Source: Actinomycetota bacterium (GTDB taxonomy: Bacteria > Actinomycetota > Thermoleophilia > Solirubrobacterales > Solirubrobacteraceae). From it: 64,000 bases of DNA. The notes beneath the pieces are model-generated. The model was not told where the DNA came from. It did no database searches and worked only from the letters and a program-made list of their open reading frames with translations. Of the stretch, positions 1-7,970 are shown piece by piece. Where the stretch lies: contig VAWY01000024.1 in assembly GCA_005888335.1 (NCBI GenBank), forward strand, positions 1 to 64,000, written 5' to 3'. Each line of letters opens with the position of its first letter. Position 1 is the first letter of the stretch. Made by a program: the position numbers and the translations under genes.

Positions 1-384
1 CGGGAAGACCATCCGCACGGCGGTCCCGCGGCCGTCGTCGCCGTCGCTGATGGCCAGGTGGCGGGCGAGCGTCGTCATGAGCGGCAGTCCCAGGCCGAGG
101 CCGGCCGAGTCGGGCCGCGGCACCATGCCGCGCCCGATGTCCGAGACGATCACCTCCATCGCGCGGTCGACGACGCGAGCCTCGAGGATGAGCGGCCCCG
201 TCTCCCCCGGCGGATAGGCGTGCAGGACCACGTTGCCGCACGCCTCGCCGACCGCGAGGGCGACGTCGCCGGCGACGCGCGGCGAGGCCCCGGCGCGATC
301 GGCGAGCTCGGCCACCGCGTGACGCAGCGGTGCGATGTTCTCGGCCACGGCCGGCACGGAGCGCGCGACGGCGAGGCCGCTCAT
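1..384 (-). CDS. Anti-sigma-type ATP-binding protein (HATPase_c, RsbW/SpoIIAB-like), 3' end cut by window edge
   Basis: The 128 visible codons start with ATG at 384 and run off the left edge. The translation carries the GHKL-ATPase N box (EACGNVVLHAY, about residues 54-64) and G boxes (SDIGRGM, then SAGLGLGLPLM). This is the pattern of small switch kinases that bind ATP and sequester sigma or anti-anti-sigma factors. The start overlaps the stop of the upstream M48 protease by 4 bases (ATGA), so the two are probably co-translated. A paralogue lies at 29824-30276. The partner protein is not visible here. Family call is secure; specific role is inferred. Confidence 0.85.
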   Translation of the reverse strand, partial: MSGLAVARSVPAVAENIAPLRHAVAELADRAGASPRVAGDVALAVGEACGNVVLHAYPPGETGPLILEARVVDRAMEVIVSDIGRGMVPRPDSAGLGLGLPLMTTLARHLAISDGDDGRGTAVRMVFP

Positions 385-1586
385 CCGCGACCGCTCGCGT
401 AGGCCCTGGCGATCCCGATCCGCTCCACTGTCGACGGATGGGTACCAAACAGGGCGTGCAGCAGTCGCGGTGGATCGGGATCGGCGACGTTGCGAACCGT
501 GATCCGCCGCTCGAAGGAGACGAACGGCTCCGGCGCCTCGGTCAGGCGCAGGGAGAAGGCGTCGGCGCGCGCCTCGACGCGGCGCGACAGCGCGTTGGCG
601 ACGACGCCGACGGGCGCCGAGACCGCGCCGGCGGCCAGCGCGAGCCCCGGCAGCGCGGCCGCCCCGGAGCGGCGCGGCGCCAGGACGGCCACCGCGAAGG
701 CGCCGAACGGCGCGACGAGCGCGGTGAAGGCCAGCCCGCGGTGGACGTCGCGGAAGCGCACGTGCGCCAGCTCGTGGGCCACGACGAGGCGCGTCTCGTC
801 GGGCGTGAAGTGCTCCAGCAGCGTGTCGAAGAGGACCACGCGCTTGGTCGCCCCCAGCCCGGTGACGTAGGCGTTGGCCGCCGTCGTGCGCCGGCTCGCG
901 TCGACCACGTAGACCTCCCCCACGCGGACGCCGGCCCGCTCGGCGAGCTCGAGGATGTCGCGGCGCAGCGGGCCCTCGGGCAGCGGCCGGAAGCGGTTGA
1001 ACAGCGGGTCGAGCAGGACCGGGGCGGCGAAGACGACGGCGCCGGTGGCGGCGACGACCACGCCGGCGCCCGGCAGCCACCAGGCCCGCGGCGCGCGCCG
1101 GCGCAACGCGTCGCCCAGCGCCGCGCCGCCCGCGGCGACCGCCGCCCCGATCGCGCCGGACTTGGCCAGGTCACCGGCCCAGCCGAGCCACGACTGCGTC
1201 ACCAGGCCGACCTCGATCGCCCGCCGGCGCGCGGCCGCGCGCACCGGCAGCGGCGCGAGCGCCATCGCCACCGACAGCGCCGCTCCGGCGGTCGCCGGCC
1301 GCGCGCGGGCCAGGCGGCGCGGCGGCCGCGCCGCCAGCGCGGCGAGCAGGCCGCCCTCGACGCCCATCGCCGCGAGGGCGAGCCGCCGCTGCCCGCGGCG
1401 GTAGGCGCGGGCGCGCTCGAGCTCGTCCGCGCTGAAGTGCTCCTCGGCGCGGACGGGCGCCGGCGCGATGAGCCCCTCGCGCGGCCGCAGGAGCAGCGCA
1501 GCGCCCTGCGCAGCCGCCACCGCGAGAGCCACGGCGGCGACCCCCGCTCGGCTCCCGGCGGGCGCGTGCGCAAGCATGCCGCACAT
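381..1586 (-). CDS. M48 (Ste24/HtpX-like) membrane metalloprotease
   Basis: A 401-residue protein with the zinc-protease motif HELAH near residue 271 and a downstream RRVEARADAF segment that would supply the third (Glu) ligand. Several hydrophobic stretches precede it: an N-terminal anchor around residues 14-34 and others near 100-120, 145-160 and 175-190. This matches CAAX-protease-like M48 peptidases that cleave membrane or misfolded proteins. The start may be ATG 1586 or ATG 1577. Either leaves almost no leader, because the divergent gene begins at 1589; leaderless transcripts are likely. The stop overlaps the ATPase gene downstream. Confidence 0.85.
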   Translation of the reverse strand: MCGMLAHAPAGSRAGVAAVALAVAAAQGAALLLRPREGLIAPAPVRAEEHFSADELERARAYRRGQRRLALAAMGVEGGLLAALAARPPRRLARARPATAGAALSVAMALAPLPVRAAARRRAIEVGLVTQSWLGWAGDLAKSGAIGAAVAAGGAALGDALRRRAPRAWWLPGAGVVVAATGAVVFAAPVLLDPLFNRFRPLPEGPLRRDILELAERAGVRVGEVYVVDASRRTTAANAYVTGLGATKRVVLFDTLLEHFTPDETRLVVAHELAHVRFRDVHRGLAFTALVAPFGAFAVAVLAPRRSGAAALPGLALAAGAVSAPVGVVANALSRRVEARADAFSLRLTEAPEPFVSFERRITVRNVADPDPPRLLHALFGTHPSTVERIGIARAYASGRG

Positions 1587-1588
1587 TC

Positions 1589-2317
1589 ATGCACGTCGCG
1601 GTCGTCTCCGACATCCACGGCAACCGCCACGCCTTCGAGGCCGTCCTCGAGGCCATCGACGCCTCGGAGGCCGAGCAGATCTGGTGCCTCGGCGACCTCG
1701 TCGGCTACGGCGCCGAGCCCGACGCCTGCGTCGAGCTCGCCCTCGACCGCTGCGACGTCGTGCTGGCCGGAAACCACGACCTGGCGGTCACCGGCGCGCT
1801 CTCGCTCGAGGAGTTCTCGCCCGGCGCGGCGGCCGCCGCGCGCTGGACACGCGAGACGATCGCCGAGCGCAACCTCGAGGCGCTTCGGCCGTTGCCGCCA
1901 CAGGACCTCGACCACGCCGTCGGCCTCTTCCACGCCAGCCCCCGCGATCCCATCTGGGAATACGTCCTCAGCACGCTGCAGGCCGAGCTCTGCCTCGACG
2001 CGCAGCGCCACCGCGTCTGCCTCGTCGGGCACTCGCACGTCGCCCTGGCCTTCGTGCGCCGCGGCGACGGCGTGGCCGGCACCGCCTGCCCCGACCGCTC
2101 GGCCGCCGACCTGACGCAGGGCAGCTGGATCATCAACCCGGGCTCGGTCGGGCAGCCGCGCGACGGCGACCCGCGCGCAGCCTGGATGCTGCTCGATCTC
2201 GAGGCCTGGACGGCCTCCTGGCGGCGCGTGCCGTATGACATCGCCGGCGCCCAGGCGGCCATCCGCGCCGCGAAGCTCCCCGAGGCCCTCGCCGAGCGCC
2301 TCGGCTACGGTCAATGA
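1589..2317 (+). CDS. Metallophosphoesterase, YfcE/MJ0936 type
   Basis: A 242-residue calcineurin-like phosphoesterase with all metal-binding blocks in order: SDIHGN at residues 7-12, GDLVGYG near 36, GNHD near 65 and GHSH near 148. Family members hydrolyse phosphodiesters or act as protein phosphatases using two metal ions. The start is ATG 1589, only 2 bp from the divergent M48 start. The stop overlaps the next gene by 4 bases (ATGA at 2314), so it is coupled to the lipoprotein and kinase genes. A link to Ser/Thr phosphorylation is suggested by neighbourhood only. Confidence 0.88.
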   Translation: MHVAVVSDIHGNRHAFEAVLEAIDASEAEQIWCLGDLVGYGAEPDACVELALDRCDVVLAGNHDLAVTGALSLEEFSPGAAAAARWTRETIAERNLEALRPLPPQDLDHAVGLFHASPRDPIWEYVLSTLQAELCLDAQRHRVCLVGHSHVALAFVRRGDGVAGTACPDRSAADLTQGSWIINPGSVGQPRDGDPRAAWMLLDLEAWTASWRRVPYDIAGAQAAIRAAKLPEALAERLGYGQ

Positions 2318-2832
2318 GGATGCGCCGCCCGCTGACCCTCCTGCTCGCCCTGGCGCTGGGCGTGGCCTGCGCCGCGCTGGTCGCCTGCGGCTCGGGGAGC
2401 AACCCCCACCTGCTCTCGTCGTCGCGCGCCGACCGCCTCAACGGCGAGCTCGACGCCGTGCGCGCGGCCGTCGACGCCCAGGACTGCGAGCAGGCGACGA
2501 AGGCCGCGCAGAAGCTCGAGGATGAGGTCAACAGCCTGCCCCGGCGGACCGATCCGCGCCTGATGCAGAGGCTGCAGGAGGGCGCGACCAACCTCAGCCA
2601 GCGCGCCGCCGAGCAGTGCCAGCAGACCGAGACGACGCCGACGACGCCGACGACGACCGAGACGACGCCGACGCAGACGACGACTACCGAGACGACCACC
2701 ACCGAGACGACCACCACGAAGACCGAGACCACGCCGACCACCAAGACGGAGACCACGCCGACCACGACGACCACCACGCCGACGACGACCTCCCCCGACA
2801 GCGGCGGCTCCACGGTGCCGCCCCCCGGCTGA
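2314..2832 (+). CDS. Putative lipoprotein with Thr/Glu/Pro-rich tail
   Basis: A 172-residue protein with a hydrophobic signal sequence and a lipobox LVAC (Cys25). A charged helical region follows at about residues 35-100. The tail, from about 105 on, is built almost only of Thr, Glu, Pro and Lys (TETTPTTPT-like units, roughly 2626-2790) and probably spans the cell wall or serves as an O-glycosylated spacer. The enzymatic function, if any, is unknown. It lies between the phosphoesterase (4-bp overlap) and the kinase (2-bp gap), so it may be a surface partner of the kinase. Confidence 0.75.
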   Translation: MRMRRPLTLLLALALGVACAALVACGSGSNPHLLSSSRADRLNGELDAVRAAVDAQDCEQATKAAQKLEDEVNSLPRRTDPRLMQRLQEGATNLSQRAAEQCQQTETTPTTPTTTETTPTQTTTTETTTTETTTTKTETTPTTKTETTPTTTTTTPTTTSPDSGGSTVPPPG

Positions 2833-2834
2833 GC

Positions 2835-4028
2835 ATGGACATCGCCGGCCGCTACCGCATCGAGCGCCGCCTCGGCCTCGGCGGGATGTCGACCGTCCAC
2901 CTCGCGCTCGACCTGCGCCTGCAGCGCAACGTCGCGGTCAAGCTGCTCGCCGAGCACCTCGCCGACGACCCGATCTTCGTCTCGCGCTTCCAGCGCGAGG
3001 CGCTCGCCGCCGCGCGCCTGGTGCACCCCAACATCGTCCAGGTCTTCGACTCGGGGCTGGACCCCGAGTCCGGTCAGCACTTCATCGTCATGGAGTACGT
3101 GGCCGGGCCGTCGATGGCCGAGGTCCTGCGCGACCGGGGCCGTCTGGGCAACGACGAGACCGTGGCGATCGTCGTGCAGGCGTGCCACGGCCTCGACTAC
3201 GCCCACCGGCACGGGGTGGTGCACCGCGACGTCAAGCCCGGCAACCTCCTGCGCGCCCCCGAAGGCCCGGTCAAGCTCGCCGACTTCGGCATCGCGAAGG
3301 CGGCCGAGCAATCGGCGATCACGCAGGTCGGCTCGGTGCTGGGGACGGCGGCCTACCTCGCGCCCGAGCAGTCGCGCGGCCAGGGCGCGACGCCGCGCTC
3401 GGACCTCTACTCGCTCGGCGTCGTGACCTACCAGCTCCTGACCGGCCGCCTGCCCTACGACGCCTCGTCGCTGTCGGAGCTCGTGCTCCAGCAGCAGCAG
3501 GGCCCGCCGCCGCCGCTGCACGAGCTCAACCCCGACGTCCCGCCGACGCTCGCCGCCGCCGTCGGCGTCGCGCTGTCGATCCACCCGCGCGGGCGCTACG
3601 AGACCGCCAAGGCGATGGGCGACGCGCTCGACGCCGCCGCCCGCGGCGTGGCGCCGCCGACGTCGTTGCTCGCCGGCGAGACGGCCGACTGGGACACGGC
3701 GGCGACCTCGGTGCTGCCCTCGCGCACCGAGGCCACGCGCGCGGTGCGCCGGACCGCGCCCGTCGAGCCGCGCCAACCCGTCGGCGAGCGGCGGCGCCCG
3801 GCGGCCGCGGCCGCCCGCGAGGCGCCGGCGCCCGCGTCCCGCCGGCGCGGCCTGGGCCGGCTGGTCATCCTGCTGCTGATCCTCGTGCTGATCGGCGCGG
3901 GCGTGGGCATCGCGGTGGCGTCATCGCTGAGCGGCCAGCAGAAGGTCCAGCTGCGCGAGGTCGTCTACAACGACGTCGGGCAGGCCGTCGACGCCATGAA
4001 GAAGCTCGTGGAGGACAACACGCAATGA
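2835..4028 (+). CDS. Membrane-anchored Ser/Thr protein kinase (PknB-like)
   Basis: ATG 2835 gives 397 residues and matches the conserved N-terminus (YRIERRLGLGGMSTV glycine loop). Catalytic motifs are complete: AVK lysine near residue 36, HRDVKPGN near 132-139, DFG near 153 and APEQ near 175. A linker rich in Ala, Arg and Pro leads to one membrane segment (about 343-365), followed by only about 30 external residues, too short for PASTA repeats. The kinase therefore probably senses through a partner, plausibly the lipoprotein encoded just upstream. Eukaryote-type kinase identity is certain; substrates are unknown. Confidence 0.93.
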   Translation: MDIAGRYRIERRLGLGGMSTVHLALDLRLQRNVAVKLLAEHLADDPIFVSRFQREALAAARLVHPNIVQVFDSGLDPESGQHFIVMEYVAGPSMAEVLRDRGRLGNDETVAIVVQACHGLDYAHRHGVVHRDVKPGNLLRAPEGPVKLADFGIAKAAEQSAITQVGSVLGTAAYLAPEQSRGQGATPRSDLYSLGVVTYQLLTGRLPYDASSLSELVLQQQQGPPPPLHELNPDVPPTLAAAVGVALSIHPRGRYETAKAMGDALDAAARGVAPPTSLLAGETADWDTAATSVLPSRTEATRAVRRTAPVEPRQPVGERRRPAAAAAREAPAPASRRRGLGRLVILLLILVLIGAGVGIAVASSLSGQQKVQLREVVYNDVGQAVDAMKKLVEDNTQ

Positions 4029-4032
4029 CCGA

Positions 4033-4078
4033 GGACACGCTTCGCGCGTCCTTTGGCGCGAACGCTTCGCGTTCGCGC
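4033..4078. repeat. Two tandem small hairpins with CTTCG loops
   Basis: In the 64-bp gap between the kinase and SDR genes lie two stem-loops: 4033-4051 (GGACACG-CTTCG-CGCGTCC, one mismatch) and 4056-4078 (GCGCGAACG-CTTCG-CGTTCGCGC, perfect 9-bp stem). There is no U-tract, so a classical terminator is unlikely. The second resembles a hairpin in the tpiA-gpmI gap at 15870. Confidence 0.6.
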
Positions 4079-4092
4079 GCGGAGGTGGCGCC

Positions 4093-4944
4093 ATGAGTTG
4101 GAGCTTGCGGGACCGCACGGTGCTCATCACGGGGGCCGCGCGCGGGATCGGCGCCGAGAGCGCGCGCCAGCTGCGCGCGAAGGGCGCCCGGCTGGCGCTG
4201 GCCGGGCTCGAGCCCGAGCTGCTCGAGCGCCGCGCCGCCGAGCTGGGCGGCGACGTCGCGTGGTTCGAGGTCGACGTCACCGACCGCGACGCGCTCGACG
4301 CCGCGGTCGCCGGCACGGTCGAGCGCTTCGGCGGCATCGACGTCGTCATCGCCAACGCCGGCGTGGCGCCCAACGGGCCCGTCGCGACGATCGATCCCGC
4401 CGTGTTCGAGCGCACGATCGAGGTCAACCTGCTCGGGGTGTGGCGGACGGTGCGCGCGGCGCTGCCTCACGTCGTGGCACGCCGGGGCTACGTGCTGCCG
4501 ATCGCCTCGGTGGCCGCCGCCGTGCACCCGCCGCTCATGGCCGCCTACACGGCGAGCAAGGCGGGCGTCGAGGCGTTCGCCGACAGCCTGCGCGGCGAGC
4601 TCGCGCACACCGGGACGGCAGTCGGTTGCGCGTACTTCGGCTTCATCGACACCGACATGGTCCGGCGCAGCTTCGAGCGCCGCTCGGCGCAGATGGGCCA
4701 GGAGCGCGGGGCGGTCCGCCTGGGCAAGTGGGCGACGGTCGAGTCGGCGGGCGCGGCGGTCGTTCGCGGGGTCGAGCGCCGGGCGCGCAAGGTCTACGCG
4801 CCGCGCTGGGTCCTGCCGATGCTCTACCTGCGCACGCTCGTCCAACCGCTCAGCGAGGCGAGCGCGCGCCGCCAGCACGTCGAGGAGATCATCGCGATCG
4901 CCGAGAGCGAGCCGAGCGAGCTCACGACGCCCCAGCCGCGGTAA
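4093..4944 (+). CDS. Short-chain dehydrogenase/reductase (SDR)
   Basis: A 283-residue classical SDR: NAD(P)-binding TGAARGIG near residues 14-21, NAG motif near 96, catalytic Ser around 138 and YTASK near 152-156. Acidic residues after beta-2 are not obvious, so the cofactor is not predicted. It follows the kinase after a gap with two hairpins and converges on tgt, 30 bp away. The substrate is unknown. The C-terminal extension after about residue 230 is typical of steroid/alcohol-type SDRs of actinobacteria, but this is a weak hint. Confidence 0.88.
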   Translation: MSWSLRDRTVLITGAARGIGAESARQLRAKGARLALAGLEPELLERRAAELGGDVAWFEVDVTDRDALDAAVAGTVERFGGIDVVIANAGVAPNGPVATIDPAVFERTIEVNLLGVWRTVRAALPHVVARRGYVLPIASVAAAVHPPLMAAYTASKAGVEAFADSLRGELAHTGTAVGCAYFGFIDTDMVRRSFERRSAQMGQERGAVRLGKWATVESAGAAVVRGVERRARKVYAPRWVLPMLYLRTLVQPLSEASARRQHVEEIIAIAESEPSELTTPQPR

Positions 4945-4974
4945 CGGACCCCGGCAGCGGCGTTCCCCGGGCCC

Positions 4975-6201
4975 TCACCGAATGGTGCCGGGAACCCCCG
5001 CACCGGCGTGCTTGCCAGACGGGGCCGCCCCGGCCCGCAGCGCGGCGGCGACCTCGGACAGCGTGCCGGCGAGGATCGCCGCGCGCAGGTCGGCCATCAC
5101 GCGGGCCACGAAGGCGAGGTTGTGCAGCGTGACCAGGCGCTGGCCGGTCAGCTCACGGCCCTTGAGCAGGTAGCGCAGGTAGCCGCGGGGATAGCCGCCC
5201 GCGCAGGCCGGGCACGGGCAGCCGTCGAGGATCGGCTCGCGGCTGTCGCGCCAGCGCGCGGTCGTCAAGTCGACGCGCCAGCGGTTGTCCGGGTCGGGGA
5301 CCAGCGCGTGGCCGTGGCGGCCCAGCCGGGTGGGCATGGCGCAGTCGAAGTGGTCGATGCCGAGCTCCACCCCGCGGATGAGGTCGTCGATCTCGCCGAT
5401 CCCGAGCAGATGGCGCGGGCGCTCGTCCGGCAGCCGCGCGGTCGTCCACCCCACGACCTCGTAGATCTGGTCCTTCTCGCCGCCCAGCGAGCCGCCGATG
5501 GCGATCCCGTCGCAGCCGCTCGCCACGACCGCGTCGGTCGACTCGGCGCGCAGGTCCTCGTACACGCCGCCCTGCACGATGCCGTAGACGAGCTGGCGCT
5601 CGGGCCCGTGCGCCGCGTGCCAGTCCAGGCAGCGGCGCAGCCAGCGGTGCGTGCGCTCCGTCGAGCGGGCGGTGTACTCGCGGTCGACGTGGAAGGGCGT
5701 GCACTCGTCGAAGACCAGCGCGACGTCCGAGCCCAGCGCGGCCTGGACCTCCATGCTCGTCTCGGGGGCCATGAAGCGCACCGAGCCGTCGAGGTAGGAG
5801 CGGAACCGCACGCCCTCCTCCTCGATGGCGAGGATCGCGCTGTGGCGCTCGCCGCCGCCGCGCCCCTTGATCTCGTCGGCGACGCCGCCGTGGCCCATCG
5901 AGAAGACCTGGAACCCGCCCGAGTCGGTGATGATGGGGCCGTCCCAGCGCATGAACTCGTGCAGCCCGCCGAGCTGGGCGATCAGCTCGTGGCCGGGGTC
6001 GAGGAACAGGTGGAACGTGTTGGCGAGGACCATGTCGTAGCCCAGCTCGGCGACCTCGCGCGCCTCGAGGCCCTTCACGGTCGCCTTGGTCGCCAGCGGG
6101 ACGAAGGCCGGCGTGCGCACCTCGCCGTGGGCCGTGGCGAGCGCCCCGGCGCGGGCGCGCGAGCCGGGGTCGCGCGCGTCGATGCGGAAGGGCAGGCTCA
6201 C
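4975..6201 (-). CDS. tgt: Queuine/7-deazaguanine tRNA-ribosyltransferase
   Basis: A 408-residue enzyme that exchanges guanine-34 of GUN-anticodon tRNAs for a deazaguanine base. Hallmarks are visible: KATVKGL near the N-terminus, ITDSGGFQVFS (catalytic Asp region), GGSLGGEK, the AMPTRLGRHG block (second catalytic Asp just before it) and the zinc site C-P-C-P-A-C followed by His about 30 residues later. Length fits bacterial Tgt plus a short tail. No queA or queG lies nearby. Its ATG is only 8 bp from the divergent dedA start. Confidence 0.95.
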   Translation of the reverse strand: MSLPFRIDARDPGSRARAGALATAHGEVRTPAFVPLATKATVKGLEAREVAELGYDMVLANTFHLFLDPGHELIAQLGGLHEFMRWDGPIITDSGGFQVFSMGHGGVADEIKGRGGGERHSAILAIEEEGVRFRSYLDGSVRFMAPETSMEVQAALGSDVALVFDECTPFHVDREYTARSTERTHRWLRRCLDWHAAHGPERQLVYGIVQGGVYEDLRAESTDAVVASGCDGIAIGGSLGGEKDQIYEVVGWTTARLPDERPRHLLGIGEIDDLIRGVELGIDHFDCAMPTRLGRHGHALVPDPDNRWRVDLTTARWRDSREPILDGCPCPACAGGYPRGYLRYLLKGRELTGQRLVTLHNLAFVARVMADLRAAILAGTLSEVAAALRAGAAPSGKHAGAGVPGTIR

Positions 6202-6209
6202 GGGCTGCG

Positions 6210-6851
6210 ATGGTAGGAGGCGTGCTGGCCGCGATCGTCGACGTCGCCCGGGTCGGGCTGCCGGTCATGACGCTGCTCATCGCCGGCGAGTCGATGGGCG
6301 TCCCGCTGCCCGGCGAGACCGCGCTGATCGCCGCCGCGATCCTGGCGGGCCGCGGGCAGCTGGACATCGTCGCCGTCATCGCGCTCGCCGCGTTCGCCGC
6401 GATCGTGGGCGACAACCTCGGCTACCTGATCGGCCGGCGCGGCGGGCGCCGGCTGCTGCTGCGGCATCCGCGGCTGCGCGCTCACGGGGAGCGCCTGCTC
6501 GCGCGCGGCGAGCCGTTCTTCGCGCGCCACGGGCCCAAGGCGGTCTTCCTGGGCCGCTGGTTCGCCGGGCTGCGCATCGCCGCCGCCTGGCTGGCGGGGA
6601 TCAACCGGATGCCGTGGCGGTCGTTCCTCTTCTGGAACGCGACCGGCGGGATCTTCTGGGCGACGACGGTCGGGCTGCTGGCCTACGCGCTCGGCCACTC
6701 GGCCGAGCAGATCATCAAGGCCGCCGGCGTGATCGGCGCGGGCGGCGTCGTCGCCGGGGGAATGGCGGCACTGCTCTGGCTGCGCGCGCGCCAGCGCCGG
6801 CGCCGCGCCGCCCTGGACGCGAGCGAGCCCGCCGCGCGGCGGGCTCGCTGA
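6210..6851 (+). CDS. DedA-family (SNARE-associated/VTT) membrane protein
   Basis: A 213-residue membrane protein with the DedA pattern: GESMGVPLPGETALIAAAI near the N-terminus, GDNLGYLIGRRGG near residue 70, then FLGRWFAGLRI and GNATGG-like segments. DedA/VTT proteins are lipid scramblase or undecaprenyl-phosphate flippase candidates. ATG 6210 is used, but an AGGAGG overlaps codons 2-4, so initiation at GTG 6222 or nearby cannot be excluded. The last codons form a 26-bp palindrome that could terminate transcription. Confidence 0.88.
   Translation: MVGGVLAAIVDVARVGLPVMTLLIAGESMGVPLPGETALIAAAILAGRGQLDIVAVIALAAFAAIVGDNLGYLIGRRGGRRLLLRHPRLRAHGERLLARGEPFFARHGPKAVFLGRWFAGLRIAAAWLAGINRMPWRSFLFWNATGGIFWATTVGLLAYALGHSAEQIIKAAGVIGAGGVVAGGMAALLWLRARQRRRRAALDASEPAARRAR
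6823..6848. terminator. 26-bp perfect palindrome between convergent dedA and hsp20
   Basis: GCGAGCCCGCCGC followed directly by its reverse complement ends one base before the dedA stop codon. There is no U-run, so a Rho-independent role is uncertain. Its position between convergent genes fits a bidirectional terminator. Confidence 0.45.
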
Positions 6852-6887
6852 ACCGGGTGCCGGCGCCGGCCGGCTCTCGCTGGGCTC

Positions 6888-7379
6888 CTAGTTGGACTCC
6901 GTGCCCTCGATGGCGGGCTGGCCGCCGCCGACCGAGATCGAGACCTTGCGCGGCTTGCGCTCCTCGGGCTTGGGGATGCGGATCTCGAGGACGCCGTTGT
7001 CGAAGTTCGCGGCGATGTCCTCGAGGTTGACGCCCTCGGGCAGCGTCAGCGAGCGGCGGAACGAGCCCGACGCGCGCTCGACGCGGTAGAAGCCCTCGCG
7101 CTCGGTCTCGTGCTCGACCTTGCGCTCACCGCTGATGGTGAGCACGTTGTCCTCGACCTCGATGTTGACGTCATCGGGGCCGAGGCCGGGGAGGTCGGCC
7201 TTGAGCACGAAGTGGTCGTCCGTCTCGACGAGATCCATGGCCGGAACCCAGCGGCGCAGCCCCTGCGTGCCGCCGTTGCCGGCCCCGGCCGGGCTGTCGA
7301 AGAAGGACGAGAACAGGCGGTTCATCTCGTTCTGAAGGGTGGTGAGCTCGCGGACAGGCTCCCAACGTACGAGTGCCAT
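6888..7379 (-). CDS. Hsp20/alpha-crystallin small heat-shock protein
   Basis: A 163-residue holdase chaperone. The alpha-crystallin domain spans about residues 48-140, with DLPGLGPDDVNIEVEDNVLTI in its core and the conserved A/G-x-L block as NGVLEIRIPK. The C-terminal I-x-I-like tail is SISVGG. The N-terminal WEPVRELTTLQNEMNRLF is typical of actinobacterial Hsp18/HspX-type proteins. AGGAGG lies 8 bp before ATG 7379. It has its own strong promoter (separate entry) and is monocistronic. Confidence 0.95.
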   Translation of the reverse strand: MALVRWEPVRELTTLQNEMNRLFSSFFDSPAGAGNGGTQGLRRWVPAMDLVETDDHFVLKADLPGLGPDDVNIEVEDNVLTISGERKVEHETEREGFYRVERASGSFRRSLTLPEGVNLEDIAANFDNGVLEIRIPKPEERKPRKVSISVGGGQPAIEGTESN

Positions 7380-7418
7380 ATCGCATGCCTCCTGGTACAG
7401 GGATTACGACTGCCCTGC

Positions 7419-7448
7419 AGTATAGAAATCTCAGTCCGTGAGTGTCAA
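7419..7448 (-). promoter_or_regulatory. Housekeeping-type promoter of hsp20
   Basis: On the minus strand TTGACA (7448-7443) and TATACT (7424-7419) are separated by 18 bp, about 40 bp before the start codon. This is one of the few AT-rich, consensus-like promoters in the window. The -35 overlaps a partial HAIR-like pattern (CTTGACA, 7 bases, ACTGAGA), so HspR-type repression is possible but weakly supported. Confidence 0.65.
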
Positions 7449-7900
7449 GTTTGCAGGCGGCCCCAGATCCCGCAGAGCGTGTCGAGCTCCTCGTCGGAGA
7501 GGTGCACGACGAAGTGGCGGCGGACGCCGTCGAGGTGGGTGCGGCGGGCCGCGGCGAGCTTCGAGCGGCCGGCTGCGGTCAGGACGGCGAAGGCGCCGCG
7601 CGCGTCGCTCTCGCACGCCTTGCGCTCGAGGAGCCCCTCGCGAGCGAGCCGGTCGACCAGGCGGGTCAGGCCGCTGCGGCTGAGCAGGACCGACGCCGCC
7701 AGATCGTGCATCCGCATCCGGCCCTCGGGGGAGTCGGCGAGGTACATGAGGACCTCGTACGAGGTCACGCCCAGGCCGTGGGAGGACTCGAGCTCCGCGT
7801 CGAGCGTCTTGACGAGGTGCGCGTGGACGCGCAGCAAGCCCCGCCACGCGCGCAGCTCGCGCGCGCTCAGGAGCTGATCGGTGGACGGAGCGGTCGCCAT
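7445..7900 (-). CDS. MarR-family transcriptional regulator (MhqR-like context)
   Basis: A winged-helix regulator of 151 residues from ATG 7900; a longer GTG start at 7948 would run into the operator region and is rejected. The MarR core is visible: LTSYEVLMYLAD-like helix, LAASVLLSRSGLTRLVDRLAREG recognition region near 60-82, then the wing ESDARGAFAVLTAAG. It is divergent from a ring-cleaving dioxygenase and an esterase, the gene set controlled by MhqR in Bacillus, so it probably represses them until quinones or electrophiles modify it. Regulator family is clear; ligand is inferred. Confidence 0.85.
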   Translation of the reverse strand: MATAPSTDQLLSARELRAWRGLLRVHAHLVKTLDAELESSHGLGVTSYEVLMYLADSPEGRMRMHDLAASVLLSRSGLTRLVDRLAREGLLERKACESDARGAFAVLTAAGRSKLAAARRTHLDGVRRHFVVHLSDEELDTLCGIWGRLQT

Positions 7901-7927
7901 GCCTCGGGTCGCAGCCGACGCTACCAC

Positions 7928-7952
7928 GTGATATAGTTGTGTACGCAATCAC
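7928..7952. promoter_or_regulatory. Candidate MarR operator in the divergent region
   Basis: The 70-bp divergent gap holds an imperfect palindrome TTGTGTACGCAA (7937-7948), framed by GTGAT and ATCAC arms (7928-7932, 7948-7952), next to a TATAGT box (7932-7937). The site would block the dioxygenase promoter. No protein-specific consensus is known to me for this regulator. Confidence 0.45.
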
Positions 7953-7970
7953 TTTGAAGGAGGCCGAGCC

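Noticed and set aside
2626..2790. Tandem ACG/ACC-rich repeats considered as a possible CRISPR or satellite
   Set aside because: They encode the Thr/Glu/Pro tail of the lipoprotein; there are no spacers or constant repeat units.
2616..2834. Asp/His-rich N-terminal extension of the Ser/Thr kinase
   Set aside because: This is the Thr-rich lipoprotein coding region read in another frame. ATG 2835 fits the kinase N-terminus.
7427..7448. HspR-binding HAIR element at hsp20
   Set aside because: Only about 9 of 14 positions fit the CTTGAGT-N7-ACTCAAG consensus, so it is kept only as a remark in the promoter entry.
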